Origin: Pezizomycotina sp. ARF18
Lineage: Eukaryota > Ascomycota
Assembly: GCA_002224055.1 (NCBI GenBank)
Contig: AZLU01000024.1
Span: 1-64,000 of the forward strand
Reading direction: 5' to 3'
Length of the DNA: 64,000 nucleotides
Below are positions 21,912 through 34,850 of this stretch, piece after piece. Numbering within the stretch: the stretch's first letter is position 1; each line of letters starts with the position of its first letter. A program made the translations under genes and the position numbers. Under the pieces are notes generated by a model. It searched no databases. It saw only the letters and a program-made list of their open reading frames with translations, and had not been told where the DNA came from.

Positions 21912-23700
21912 GTGAACCTGAATACGAGGTCAACCGTTCTTCAAGAAGGCGAATACCATGAAGAAGATCGTCTTGAACCCTACCCTAGCTCCTCTACTTC
22001 CCTTCTAGCCCCTCAAGCCTGTGTTCCGCGGGAGGCGAAGACCGCCAAGAAGATCCACCAGGTAGCCTCGCCGTTACCAAAATCGCATCAGAAAAAGGTA
22101 AGGGAGTTTATTTTTTCGTATTATTCTTTTCTAGTGATGCTGTGCTAATTTGATATATTTTTATTACCTTCAAGTAGCAATGGATAGTGCAATAAAACGC
22201 AAAAACCCTTCGCTAGCAGAAGTCCTGCTCCCGCACCTAAAAGAGTAAAAGAGCGGGGACGTCCAGTTGAACCTACAGCAAACAATCGAGCAACTAGAGC
22301 TAGCGAGGTAGCCAGCGTTGAGACAGTGATTCATGCCTTCACTTGCTAATTGCTCATAATAGGGACTAATAGTATCACATGTTTTACAGATTCCCGCTAC
22401 TGCCGTTACGTTGCAGCAGCTCCACAGCCTGTTCGGGATCCACCTTGATACCACGACATGCTGGATTCGACGTTCGGCTTCACCCGGAAACCGCCGATAG
22501 GGCGTGGGGTCAGCCGGCGGCCGCCAAGTCTCGATTGGGGTGGATATTGAAGCGTCAGAATGGCTTAGTGAGTGTGTCTTAACCCCCGGAGGGCGCCCTC
22601 CCCACACCCTCACCATAATACTCGTGTAGTAGACTCACAACCAAGCCAGATATCGGTATAGAGAAAATTGTCCGTAATACGGCAATGTACTCACACGAAA
22701 GTGCTATCCGCAGCCTGATAAACCTCGTTCTTGTGGAAGCGCTCGATGTTCTACATAACCTGGGTGCTGCTACTGCATGCAAAGAGCAGCTGCAGCCGCA
22801 GACGGAACAACCTCCTGAAGGGCGTCGTGACATCCAAGAGCCGCGCCTTCAACCCCGCCAACCTTATCACCAGCAGCCCGCGCCGGCAGGCACATCACCC
22901 TCGTCATCTCCCTTCCCGCTACCTCTTCCTTCCACGCCGAAACAGCCGCTACTGCGTCAACAACCTCAACCACCAACGACACTGCCTACTAGGTCCCCAT
23001 CGTCCCCTGCGGCCCACCTGCAGCTATTTTATGAAAGTCCCATCTCATACACAGTGCTCACTGGAGGCTCCTCGGGAAGACCGTGAGGGTAACAGGTAAA
23101 GCGGACTACACTATAGGGTATAATACGCGCCGCGCTACCTCCGCAACTTCGACGAGCGACCCAGCGGGTTTCCTGATAGTGGTAGAAGCCAAAAGGGAAG
23201 GGACGATCCTTAATGCAATTCCTCAGTGTGCAACATACATGGCTATCATGTCCGCTTGTCGTCTCCGTGCCGGCAAAGAGAACTCCGTTGTCTACGGTAT
23301 ATTTCTTCGGGTTTTGAGTTCCTCGTTTCTTCGGCTAGATAATGATAATGAAGTAAGTCTTTAGTAGCCCTTTTCAATATTTATTTATTTCATAGTTATG
23401 ATTATTGTGGTTTCTCTTTCAATTTTGGGAGCTACTAAGCCGTTTCCGCAGATGATAAGGAGCCAAGTTTTCAATATCAATCGACCCCTGCCGCGAAAAA
23501 CATAATCAAAGTCCTCGTTGCTATTCTACATGCTGCACACGCTTCAAGCCCACATACAACTCCATACAAGGATCCCAAGCAGCAGACTGCTAACATCCAG
23601 GCCTTTAAAGACGGGGATAAAAACACTTCGTTGATTTTGGCGTGGAGGATTGGGATGAGCTTAGGCACACGTAGCCCTTGCGCACGACTTCGATGAAGTG
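21912..23700 (+). CDS. Fungal protein with PD-(D/E)XK nuclease-like domain
   Basis: Matches my memory of a widespread, uncharacterised fungal family with a restriction-endonuclease-like core. Seen: a Pro/Ser/Lys-rich N-terminal part (exon ending near 22096 at AAAAAG/GTAAGG; then KTQKPFASRSPAPAPKRVKE and VTLQQLHSLFGIHLDTTT), a helical segment (MYSHESAIRSLINLVLVEAL, at 22685), a Pro/Gln-rich linker, then the core: GKADYTIGYNTRR (Asp), FLIVVEAKREGTILNAIPQ (E-x-K on a beta strand), CATYMAIMSACRLRAGKENS, VVYGIF and FLRLDNDNE. The last recognisable part, around 23500, is VLVAILHAAHASSPHTTPY. Several frame interruptions lie in the coding line, as in all its neighbours. I cannot tell an active gene from a decaying copy, and nothing here shows the substrate. 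Confidence 0.6.
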
Positions 23701-25524
23701 ACAGATTCCATACCGCCATCTATAGAGTAGCATTTTTAAATATAAGGTACAATTATTAGTGTCTCTCTGTCTCTCTTTCTCCGTGCTTGCCATCAACCTT
23801 TTTTTGCGTGCTATCTAGTAACCGCTACTAAGGTTCCGTCGGAATCTTTACCTTTTTTTTTTTTTTTCCTTTCCCAACCGTAAGAAGTTTGGGGCCCGAC
23901 CATGGACAAATTTCCGTCATGTTTTGATCCCTCGCGCTGTCCTGTTTTACGGCACTTAAGCTAAAAGTTCCGGACAAGAACCTGCATTCAATAATTACTG
24001 CTGGATAACGCTCTGCTAGTACCCTACAGGTGAAGGCTGGCTGACGAGGCGTTAGGATAAATACCGTATAAACTGCTGAATGGCGTAGCATCGTTATTCA
24101 AATTTGGATCTTTCCGAAGTGCTAACAATGCATTTTTCCTATAGAAACTTTAAATACCTAATTTATATTTATTAATAGGTATTGTATCTTCCTCTCTTTT
24201 TTTACTCTCTTTGGGCGAGGCGGCTTTTATGAATATTAGCTTAAGTACAAGATAAATAAATATAATTGGGAGCTGGAGTGAGTTTGGAGTTAGGGGGGGC
24301 AGATCCCCGGAAGCCTGATCGAGACTAATAATGCTGTTAGTGCGTGCTATAATGTCAACAGCGGGTAGGACGATCAAACTCTATGAATATAACCCTGCAT
24401 TTACGTAGCTGTAGCTGCTCAGTACCTCTCTCTCTCACTTTTCAAGTATCTTATTCTTGCTCTAGTAGAAAAGGAAAAATAAACAAATGGTAAGTAATAA
24501 AATAAAATATTTTCTTTCTTCTTATTATTATTCTTAAATTACAATCCTCAAAGTGGTCACTTTTGAAAGGAAGGGTTGTGAAAATGAAACTTTAGCCTTG
24601 CTTCGGCTTAACACCAGAAGAAAAAAAAAAGCAAAAGAAAAGAAAGCAAGAGGGTTCCACAAAACATCTTGGCGATGCATCATCTTTACTGGTTCATTTT
24701 GCGCGATACAGATTTTACGATTTTAAAAACATCACTCTTTGCGCTATCCAAGATTTCAATCGTTTTATTAGGTAAACTGATTCGTATAAATACATTTACT
24801 CATCCATATATCTAATTAGCGTTTGCACATTTCTCCTAAGGCTGAAAAAATATCTACATAATGGTGGGGGAGAAAATTGTTTAGAAGCTCTTTGTGTAAA
24901 AAAGTACGACTCCCTTCTACATATCTTTGCTCCTGTAAAACCAGGCGGCTCTTATGTTTGCGATCTACTGCGTATTTCTTTCCTCATGAATGGAAGAAAC
25001 CAGTCTTGTAGCACTAAATTGTGGCGGCAATCCGTTCAGAGCATGTGCCTCTAGAACCTCCAACAAAAACTTCCATTGGCAACTAATTTATTAGCACATG
25101 CTAATTCTTTGTAAGTGTATATCCATTCATTCATAAGGCAGTTTGTTGAAATTTAGGTATTTTGATGTTTTCCTTGGATTTTCGTTTACTTACTGACGTC
25201 GTTCATAATATACAATGTTTCTAACTTTGGAGCCGGTATGTATATATTCTCTCTTTGATTTGTTCATAAAACTGGCAAGGCTGCAGAGAAACGATAGATC
25301 CGACGCTGATCATGAAAATATGACATTATTATTATATATTTTTATTATTTTATTATTATTATTTAGTGAATAAGCAACTACAGTCCCGTTAAGCACCTCT
25401 TCGAACAAACTAGCAAACATTGCTTAATTTTGAAAACCTGCTCGAAATTACTATAAGCAATGAAGTATTCTTCTTAAGAAGGGACACTTACATATAAAAT
25501 ACTACTAGATTGTCGGTATATTTG

Positions 25525-25555
<31 letters not shown>

Positions 25556-25816
25556 GCACATATTTTTAAGCATTACGATAAATATTGAACGCTCCCTCTC
25601 GTGCTCCTTTAGCGCCTTTTCATGAGAAGCTCTACCTTATGAGTTATATTCAATGGAATAGTCATGGTTAAGTCTGTTTTTTAGTATTGATATTGCTTTC
25701 ACTTCTTTATAATAATAAGAAACAATGTTTAATAATATTATAGTCATTATGGGTGGCTCTATTTTTTAAAAAAGTCAAACTACTTAAAACTGACTCTTTC
25801 TTCACCTCTCCTACTA
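23701..25816. other. AT-rich intergenic
   Basis: No gene is supported. A poly(T) of about 23 lies near 25531-25555. ATG followed directly by GTAAGT at 24487 could be a one-codon first exon, but the nearest matching acceptor with coding sequence is 1.3 kb away, too long for this window's introns. The base composition is more AT-rich than gene flanks elsewhere. Confidence 0.5.
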
Positions 25817-27042
25817 GGTGTATCTTGAACTGCAGACATATCTAACCCTCATCAAGTCGGAAGCAGAAAGTAATATAGCCATCCTCCGAACCGAGAGAGC
25901 TGCTCAGGCAGCACAGCGATGAGCGGTACCTCAACCCGGGCATATACTCCGATGACAACTCCGAACACCCTCCGCTCCGCTCCCTCTACCGCCTCTATCA
26001 GCTCATCGTCCTGGATCAAGTCGCCAACTATCGCAACGAGATCAAGTACTTTTGGCGCGTCAGAATTCTTGGTGAGGCCCGGAAGTATGCCGGAAAGTTG
26101 TTCCCCCTTCTTGCTCCATCCCTTTCGGCACGGAAAAAGTGCAATCCTTTTTTAACAAAACCAGATAGGCCGGTCCACGATATCCCCGACCCAAAGATTC
26201 TGACCCGAACGCTACGCCGTCTCGCGTCCTAACCGAGATGCTCATGATAGCCTTCAATTATCTCATCGAGCATGGCCTCGCGCGTGATGCGCCTGCTATC
26301 GTTCTTGACTGGGAGAGATGAGATCCAGCCCGAAGGTGTTCGAAAAGATGCGCTGTGGGCGGTCAACATGAAGCCGCTGGAGAGGAGGCTCAGGCTGCCG
26401 GACCGCGATGAGATCTCCCGCTGTCTGAGATGTTGCATCACGAATATTCTTGAAGAAAAATCTTAAAGATAGAACCTCACTTCTACTTTGTTTAATAGAG
26501 GTCAGATTCGGGCTTGATTTATTATATGAATATATGAAAAGAAAAAAAAGGAAAAAAAAAAAAGGAAAACTGATTTTGAAATTGTCACAAAGTTGTCGAT
26601 ACGGCACGCGCAGCTCGCGATCGAAGCAGGTCGGCAGATGAAGGGCATTTCTGGGGCCCAATTGGCTGAACAGCGCCACGGCCGTCTTCATGCCCGGCGA
26701 GTTGCAGGCGCGTCTAGCCGGGAAGCCAAGCAGCAAAACATAGTCGTGTAGGAGAACCTGGCCTCAAGATTCTCGCAACGCCGTGCCGATACGTGACGGT
26801 TGCTAAACTATCTCGAATTAGCCGGGCCAGTGATTCTTCATGAAGTGTACGATCCATCAGATGCGGTGAGCTACGTAAAGTACATGGTCTCTCACGGGCT
26901 TCCAACTCCAGGCTTTCACGACATTCACAACTGTGCTGCAGAATATGGATCTAAAAATTTGAGGAGCAAGCAATTGTGCATCTTCTCAGCGCGTTGGAAA
27001 CTCCTAAGGATTTTAAGGAGGCAATGCAATGAAGAAGACTAG
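25817..27042 (+). CDS. Unrecognised protein, several exons or interrupted frames
   Basis: I do not recognise it. A typical acceptor (CTACTAG at 25811-25817) opens VYLELQTYLTLIKSEAESNI and then, in joined frames, DERYLNPGIYSDDNSEHPPL, LYRLYQLIVLDQVANYRNEI and RVRILGEARKYAGKLFPLLA; about 26230-26320 reads AFNYLIEHGLARDAPAIVLD; 26272-26466 is open with RLPDRDEISRCLRC; an AT-rich stretch with A runs (26462-26570) looks like an intron; 26800-27042 reads PVILHEVYDPSDAVSYVKYM and GLPTPGFHDIHNCA, ending near 27042. Codon composition is GC-rich against AT-rich flanks, which supports coding. The protein looks helical and soluble. It follows the PD-(D/E)XK-like gene in the same direction at a distance of about 2 kb; a link between the two is only a guess. 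Confidence 0.45.
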
Positions 27043-27940
27043 ATAACTGGTCTTCATTCTACAGAGAGAGAGAAGGGGGAGGGAAACAAAACGAGAATTT
27101 TAGAAAGAGAAAGTGAAAATAAAGCAATTACGTAACGGTGAAATAGTTTTTTATTGGGTTAGATAGAAGATTTTTCTTTTCATACGTTTTTCGGTCCTTT
27201 AGTTCGTATAGTATTGTTTTAGGCTTGATTCTGCTAATACTCAATGGTATATCTAGTATTTTCTCTGAAGTCGCCAGCTCAAGATACGCTAGAATACAAT
27301 GCGGACGAGAATAAGAAGAAATCCGAGAGAGTGGGGTGTGTCGTGGTTTGCGTATATACTTTCACTACTTAAGTAGTTCAATCAAGAGATATATCATGAT
27401 GAATTTGGTCCTGGCTTTTAACACGAATTTCGCATACGAACGCGAGGCAGCTGGATATTCGCATCTTGATATAGGTGTGTATATTCAACCTCGCTTGATG
27501 TGTTGTCACCGACAACGAGGAGCGAAGGATGAATTGATCCTGGTTCAGAGATTTACCGAGGGCTAACTGTACCAAAACGAATCGGTATACTATATTCAAG
27601 CTCGACCGGGAAGAAAGTGAAGTCTCTATATTGGTGAATCCCAAACCAGTACGGGGTGCACGCCATCCTTGACTAGGTACGAATTTGTGTCCCTTTTGCG
27701 GATTTGGCCGCAACTGGGGAACTGATTGGTCTAGGTTGAGTTGGATCTATTGTTTCTATTGAATTGACAGTATTATATCTTGTCACACTCTAGTAGTTTT
27801 ATCACAGATGTCAATATTGATATTCAATCATAATTATTCTATCGCAAATCGATTATTAACTAACGTATACTTGGACAAATAACTTAATACCGATCTATGC
27901 ACCCTACTTAGCTATATATTCTACTATGCATTTGCGATTG

Positions 27941-27979
<39 letters not shown>
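27941..27979. repeat. A39 homopolymer run
   Basis: The longest single-base run in the window, flanked by unique AT-rich sequence. No target-site duplication or retroposon-like 5' body was noticed. Confidence 0.9.
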
Positions 27980-27982
<3 letters not shown>

Positions 27983-29477
27983 TAAAAACGTTCGCGCGAG
28001 TTGGCGAAGAGCTCACTCACCAGGCGTCAACCGTATCTACTACTTTTTCTCTCTAACAAAAGACAGGATGATACATTTAATATATAACGGTACGTCGTAT
28101 GTTTGAAGTCTTGGAAGTTGGAAGATTTGCGTTTTTTGAATATCCCCGAAAAAAGAAGCGCGTTATCGATTTGGGACCGGCTGCAAGTAAGTCAATCAAG
28201 TAAATCAAGTTAATTATACACCTTTTCGAGGGGAAGTTTTCGATAATCGACAGAGAGTATAAAGGATTGATCTGACATAATGTGCTCCGGCCCATACGTA
28301 AAGGATATCTCCATCCAAGAATTGATCTCACCCGGGACGAAATCACTCCGCAAATCCCGTAAAATTATTATTTAACTTAAACCCTACAAGTTTGAAGTTT
28401 CAATTGCAAATATGGAGTATTTAATATCGTTTAGGGCGAGCGAAACACGTTAAAGGAGAGAGGTAGCCGGAAACGCGATCGAGATAGCTACCCAAGACAA
28501 TTTCCAAGAAGAGGACTCTTACTTAAATGTTATAGGCAAGAGAAGGCTAAGATGGCGAGGTGGGCGTGCTACTTAGCCTAGGTCCTGGAATGCCGCTGCA
28601 GGTCACCCGTAAAATAATAATAATAATAAATAAAAAAACGCCTTTATTCAATTCTCTTCTAGATAATTTTTCTTCCTTTTTTTCCCTCTCATTCCGAGAT
28701 TGTTCACTATTAAGATTGGATTGCTCTTGCTGCGCTCGCTCAGTAATATTATTGTAAAAAAAAAAAAAGTTTTTGATGTTTGTTTTACCTAGAGGTTAAT
28801 CTTATTTGAATAAAAAAAAAAAAAAAAAAAAATTCAAAATTTATCTTCAACACGGCCGGCCATTTTTGGGATATCCCTAAACAGGTGTGAGATGAAATGA
28901 GTGGCATTATAGACCCCCTTTCTCAACACGCTATCCTATTGGTCAAAAGTACCCGATATAAATGAAGGAAAGAACTTGGACAGACCTTTTATATCCGTTC
29001 ATTTATACTCACAAGGCCACAAGGGTTATTTGGTTAGCTTTGTTCCGCAAGATCCTACTACCGTTATATATATACCTTTGGTTACTTCAAGCTTGGCCCT
29101 TTGAAAGAACGAATAGAATGGAAACGAAGCTTGCCATGAACCAGATGAACTGGGTGGAATATAAAAAAGAACACGAGCATTCCAGATATACGGTTTTCTT
29201 GGTTCCTGTTATTTCTCTCGCTTTTTGACGGCGTCATGGATTGTTCCTTTTTTTTTCTCTCGATATTTTTGTTATACACACGAGTATAATCTATATATCC
29301 TCGTTTACCTATTGCTTCAATATGCTTTTTAGATATATTATCTGTTCGAGAGAACCTAGTCTATATTGAATAAAATGACAAAACATGTTTGTCGTTGAAG
29401 ACGTAAGTCTTCGTCTAGCTTTATTACCTTTTTCTTTTGACTGATTCTCCACCGTTTGAGAATTGATTGAGGCACTC

Positions 29478-29478
<1 letters not shown>

Positions 29479-29516
<38 letters not shown>
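29479..29516. repeat. A38 homopolymer run
   Basis: A second very long A run, 1.5 kb from the A39 run. No linked gene or retroposon body was seen. Confidence 0.9.
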
Positions 29517-29518
<2 letters not shown>

Positions 29519-32447
29519 AGAGACCTTTTGTCGAAATGTGGAAGAAGACAGCGGCAAGCTGACAAGAGCCCTCAGCAAGAGTGGAGTGAGGTAACAGTGC
29601 GCTTGTGGAGTAGGGAGTGACATATTCTGCCTTATAATTTGCCCCTTATTTCAAGTATATACCTACAACCTACATTCACACACACACACACATGATGTTC
29701 TGGGTGCTATCCGAAGTATCTAAATATATCACAGAAGGTAGAGATCCTTATATATGACGCTAATATATACGTAGGGCGCAACTGGAAGATACATTGCACT
29801 CTGCCTGCCTTTCTTGTTTTCTTGTTTCTATATTACTCCTTTCAGTATTGCTACTGTATCCTAACGATAGAGTAGTATTTTCACCCAAGCGAGAAAAACA
29901 TTGATCTCTCCTTTTATCCTTTTTTCAAAGTTCTACATCCTTTTCCTTTCTGTGATTCTAGAGTTATATACTCTACTCTCGCCCTTTCCGAATAGCAAGT
30001 CCTTTCAGCCTTTTTTATTTTTTATTTTATTTATTTATTATTTCTTTCGCTATTGTCTTATTCAATTTGGGCTTCGTGAGCAATTACCACGTTCCAGAAT
30101 ATATCCCTCTTGGTTCCCTATAATAAACTCCGCTGTCCAATCGAAAGATCAAGTGAGTGAAAAATATCCCTATCCTTTGTCTATTGCCGTGTGATGGCAT
30201 CTTGATACCAGCTCTTTCCAGTAATACCCCGTAAGAAAAGCAGGAAAGAAAAGGGAAAAAAAAAAAAGGAAAGAGGAGGAGGAAGGGTACAAGACTGTCC
30301 CAGGAGATTATTACTGGGCGCTGAGTATTTTTTTTATAGTATTGGCTTTAGTTTGAACCCCTAAAACGAATCAAAAACCATTTCCTCGCCCCCTAAAAAT
30401 AAAGTAACAAGGGTGGCCCATAGAACATCTCTCGTTCCTTTTTTATTTTTATTTTAATTATTTTTTTTATTCCTTTTCTGCCTGCTTAAATGAAAAGAAA
30501 ACTTTGTTAGCAGCAGTGCGGGAAAAAAAAAAAAAAAAAAGGGACAGGACAGGGCCAATCCTTCTCAGATCTTCTCATTCTAATTATTACTCCCGCTTCT
30601 CCCTTTCTTCTTCTTGAACCTTTCCCTCTTTTTCTTTTTGCTGCACCAGTGCTCTTCTCTCCTTCTAACCTTCTTTTTTACCCATCTTCAACCCCCTTCC
30701 TCTCGTTCTTCTTTCTTCATTATTTTTTACTGCTTTATTTTGTTCTTCTGCTTTGTAGAAACATTCCCCTTATCTGTAGTTTTCCCTGGGTTATTTCTTT
30801 AAATAGCATTTATTTATCATTATTTTATTTTCCTCTTTTTTTTCTTTTCATCGTCACTCGCTCGGAAACCCTTTTGCCTTTCACGCTTCACCGCGGTTTG
30901 GAGTTTTAGAGAGAAGGAATTCGACATTTGTAGAGATCTGTACTTCACGGGTTCCCCCCTCGTTTCCCTTTCGAACCAGTTTTCGATACGACCTGGTTAT
31001 TCGTCGTCCGATTTCGCCAAGGGAGACCGTTAGTCGAAAGTCTTCGAATAATCTTTTTTTTTTAATTTATTTTATTTATTTTATTGGTATTACGCCGGGA
31101 GGGAACGCTTGATTGAAAATCTCCTCGAATTTAAGGGGGGGAAAAGAAAGGTAATAATCGAATAATCAATATAATAAATTCCTGATATCCAGATATCGGA
31201 TACAATCATCACTTGAATAGAAGCAGGGAAAAAAAAAAAAAGGAAGAAGAAGAGATTCCGTTATAAATACTTAATGAAAGATTATTTGAAAGAGAAGGAA
31301 TAGGAACGAGATTCAAATTTTTTTGTCTTTTCCTATCCTGTTTTTATAATACTCTATGATCTTCAGCTCTAAAAAAAAAGACGAAAAAAAATCACCTTGG
31401 AAACGAAGAAAAAATTGCCCTTCTTCCCCTTTGGTCGCTTCTCTTTTCCCCTATAAACGTCTTTTGCTGCTATTCTGGGCAGCCTCTTCCTTTTTTTTTT
31501 TTTTCTTTTTCTTTTTTCCGTTTTTTTTTTTTGGTACTCACTCTATTTCCCACACCAGAAAAGTATAGAAAAATCAAGGAGTAGTAACAATTGCGTAGAA
31601 AGACGGAAAGAGAAGTAAATAAATAAATAAAAATATTGTAACAGTAATACTTTTGAGTGTTTTCTTTGGGTAAACCGATTACGTCTTTTTTTTTTATTTA
31701 TTCTTATTTATTTTCCTTGTTGTATTCTATTCTTTCTTCTCCCGTAATTTCCTTATTCCTTCATTTCTATCCGCATCTCCGCCGTCTTACATCGTCTTCA
31801 CAAACAACACTAGACGGCGTCAACACGAGAACATAGCAAACCCTTTCTTACCCTTTTCATACTGCACTTCGAATACACCCATACATTATATGCTTCGATC
31901 TTCTACTCTCTTCGAATTCGTATAGTAGTAATCCTTTTCTTTCGTTTGAAAATCAGAGTGCTGTCATTTGAAGGCAATAAAGCCATCGGCGTTCCATCAT
32001 TGTGGGAAAAGGTTAGAAGAAAAGGAAAGAAAAAAAGCAGGACCGTCAATTCCTTGTATAAAAAAGACCTGCAAAACCACTCAAGGATGGTAAGAAAAAT
32101 GGTCATGACCGTATATAATTTTTTTATAAATGGAATTATCCCTCTTATATATATATATTTATAAAGAAAACCCATATCAATACAGAAAAGAAAACATTTT
32201 ATTTTGCTGAAAGCCTTTATACTTTTTAAAATTTTTACTGCCTTTGGTTACTGCTCGGTTGTTTCTAAAAAGAAAAGGAAAAAAAAAGGTTATCTTTTAC
32301 TTTCGAACTTTACGGCTTATTATCCTTTTCGTTTAGTCCTTTTCTCTAACATTTCAAAACACAGGTTACAAACAAATTGTTTGAACGAGACTCTGCATAT
32401 TGTAGAACATGACGCACTCTTCACGGTCCCCTCCAGGACTGTCCACG

Positions 32448-34850
32448 ATGAAGTTCCTGTTTGGGCTTTGTCCTTTGTGGCCTTCGCCTACGATCGGCGG
32501 TTGCTACGAAATTCATCGCTTCATCATCACTATCGACTTGCATGAAGGACTCCCAATTCAGAGCATCACACTTCAACATTCTCTTCACACCAGGGACAAC
32601 AGTCTAACGTACTCATTCGACGGAACTTCTTCCATTAACGGAAATGTTGTTGTCACTCTTCAAGTTGTCGCTTACGTTTCAAGGCATTCGAGCAAGTCAT
32701 CGACCCTTGCAAGGAAAACATCCAAAATCTGTGCCCCGCCAAGGCTGGTTCCATCACCGTGCCTCCCGGAAGATTTGACACTTCGAAATACGCCGCTAGA
32801 GTTCCAGGTTCGTAAGAAAGTATCCCTTTTTTCTTTTCTTTTCTTTCTTTTTTTTCTTAAGATCTGCAATTGCTCATAAATATATATAGGTGCTGCCTTT
32901 TCGGTTCCTGATATCGATGGTGTTGCGCGGATCTACATCAAGAATACGGACACTGGCAAGCAGGTCGCCTGTCTAGAGGCCGAGCTCTCCAACGGAAAGA
33001 CCGTCCACCAAAACGGCGCCAGCTGGACTACCGCCATCATTGCCGGAACTGGTCTCGTTGCATCGGCTATCACCTCCGGACTTGGACATTCGAACACCGC
33101 AGCTCATGTTGCCGCCAACGCCCTTTCGCTATTCGCCTACTTCCAATCCGTCGCCATCTGTGGCATGGTTTGCGATTAAGCTTCCTCCTGCGGTTCGCGC
33201 TTGGGCCCAGAACTTTGCGTGGAGCATGGGCATCATCCGCCATGGAATTCATGCAGAAGATTCTGCACTGGTACATTCAGTCCACTGGTGGTACCCCTGA
33301 TATGCTCAAGTACAACCTCAATATCATCAATGTGGAAATCCAGAAACGTAGTACCATTCTCAAGCGTGCAATCGATGCTGGAAGCAATCTTATGAAGCGT
33401 TCGAGCCCGAACAGCGATATCGCAGGCAATATGGTTTCTGTTACTGGTATCACCGTATGGCATTCCTTGCTGATATCGAACGGACGAACTTTTCATGACC
33501 GGCCTTTCGTTCCTCGTGGCCTTTATTGTTTTCGTCGTTGTCGGTGTCCTGCTTTTCAAGTTCGGTTCGGAATTCTTAATACACAAGGCGAAGGTTATCA
33601 AGGGGTCCAAGTTCGTCGAATTCAGGAATGGATGGCAGACCGTCCTCAAGGGTATCTTGTACCGCGTTGCGCTGATCGGTTTCCCTCAGATGTCAATTAT
33701 TTGCCTGTGGGAACTCACTGTCCGGGATTCCGTTGCAGCTGTCGTTCTTGCCTTGGTGTTCTTCTTTGTCATCGCCGGTCTGCTTGCAATGGGCATCCTT
33801 CAAGGTCATAAAGCTTGCTCAACAATCCATTGCCACCACAAGAGCGCGCGTACATCCTCTACTCCGATCCCGAGGCTCTTAACCGATGGGGCTTCCTCTA
33901 CGTCCAGTTCAAGGCCGAATCTACTACTGGATCATCCCTATGCTGGTTACATCCTCGTTAAAGGCATGTTCATTGCCTTTGCTCAAAGTCGGGTGTTGTC
34001 CAGGCGATCGCCTTAGTTCTTATTGATGGTGCCTACCTCGTTGCTGTCTGCTTCATGAAACCCTGGATGGACAGGAAGACCAATATCTTCAATATTTCGA
34101 TCACCGTTGTCAACTTCTTCAACTCTGTCTTGCTCCTCATTTTCTCTGGTGTCTTCCACGAGCCGGTTATGTTGTTTTTGTTGATACTCGTTCCCTTACA
34201 ACCCAAATAATTATATTTTGCTAACATTTATCTCTCTAGGGATTGGTATCTGGTGTTTGTGGTGTTGTGTTCTTCGTTCTCAATGCTATTTCGCGCTTGT
34301 ACTCCTGATCCTCGTTCTGATCGCGTCAGTGTATGCCCTGGTTTCTCGAGACCCGGATGTTCGTTATCAACCTATGCGCGATGACCGAGCTTCGTTCATC
34401 AAGTCAAACTCTCAAATGGATCTTCTACTGAACTTGATGCCCTTGGTGTTACCGCTCGTGGAGATCCCAAAACCGGATACACTCCCCGCGACCTTGATGC
34501 CGACTCCGTTTCGGAAACTTCAGCCAAGCGTCAGGAATACGCAGCGAACCAACCACTACCCGCATCTGCTGCTACTTCTCAGTACGCGGGCAGCAATATG
34601 CAGGGAGCCAACGCGACTTCGACCAAAGATCACAGGCCCCAAGCGCCTACGGTCGGGCGGGGGGTGGTCCAGCTTACGATCGTCTTGTGCTACCAGCCCA
34701 AGCCCTTCAACGCAAGCGAGCCGAAGCCCCACGCACGCACCCCACGGATACCCCGATTTCCGACCCAGTTCGAGAGGCAATCCTAACTACCAAGGGCAGC
34801 AGCAGGGCCAGGGACCAACAGGTGGCAAGTTGGTGCAGGTACGACCACTA
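32448..34850 (+). CDS. FLC2: Flavin carrier protein / TRP-like membrane protein (Flc family)
   Basis: Multi-pass ER/Golgi membrane protein linked to FAD import, calcium homeostasis and cell-wall maintenance. Seen: signal peptide from ATG 32448 (MKFLFGL, then a hydrophobic stretch in joined frame), an ML-like luminal domain (CMKDSQFRASHFNILFTPGT; the DPCKENIQNLCPAKAGSITV region), intron 32808-32889, GAAFSVPDIDGVARIYIKNT, ACLEAELSNGKTVHQNGASW, then the TRP-like transmembrane region starting AIIAGTGLVASAITSGLGHS and AANALSLFAYFQSVAICGM, later helices LSFLVAFIVFVVVGVLLFKF and FFFVIAGLLAMGIL, AQQSIATTRAPAYILYSDPE region, KPWMDRKTNIFNISITVVNF, and a cytosolic tail with YQPMRDDRASFIKSN and LDALGVTARGDPKTGY. 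These are Flc-family hallmarks. Frame changes occur repeatedly (for example near 32468, 32680, 33170, 33460, 33800, 34420). The paralogue number (FLC1/2/3) is a guess and the stop is approximate. Confidence 0.85.

Larger units (their letters stand above)
27043..32447. other. 5.4-kb AT-rich, gene-poor stretch
   Basis: No recognisable gene on either strand. It holds the two longest poly(A) runs of the window (A39 at 27941-27979 and A38 at 29479-29516) and further runs near 28757, 28812, 30523 and 31229. Possible short exons, such as MFEVLEVGRFAFFEYPRKKK followed by GTAAGT at about 28098-28187, lack partners. The last 1.5 kb is T/C-rich and probably contains the promoter and leader of the FLC-like gene. 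Confidence 0.5.

Noticed and set aside
23601-24377. Minus-strand open frames between the nuclease-like gene and the next gene
   Set aside because: No domain; part overlaps the 3' end of the plus-strand gene and part is AT-rich.
24487-25817. One-codon first exon (ATG followed by GTAAGT) spliced to 25818
   Set aside because: The implied 1.3-kb intron is far longer than any other intron in the window.
28860-29300. Stretch examined as a MITE or solo terminal repeat
   Set aside because: No terminal inverted repeats, no flanking duplication and no second copy in the window.
27941-29516. Long poly(A) runs as tails of LINE/SINE insertions
   Set aside because: No reverse transcriptase, no polymerase III box pair and no flanking duplication were recognised next to them.
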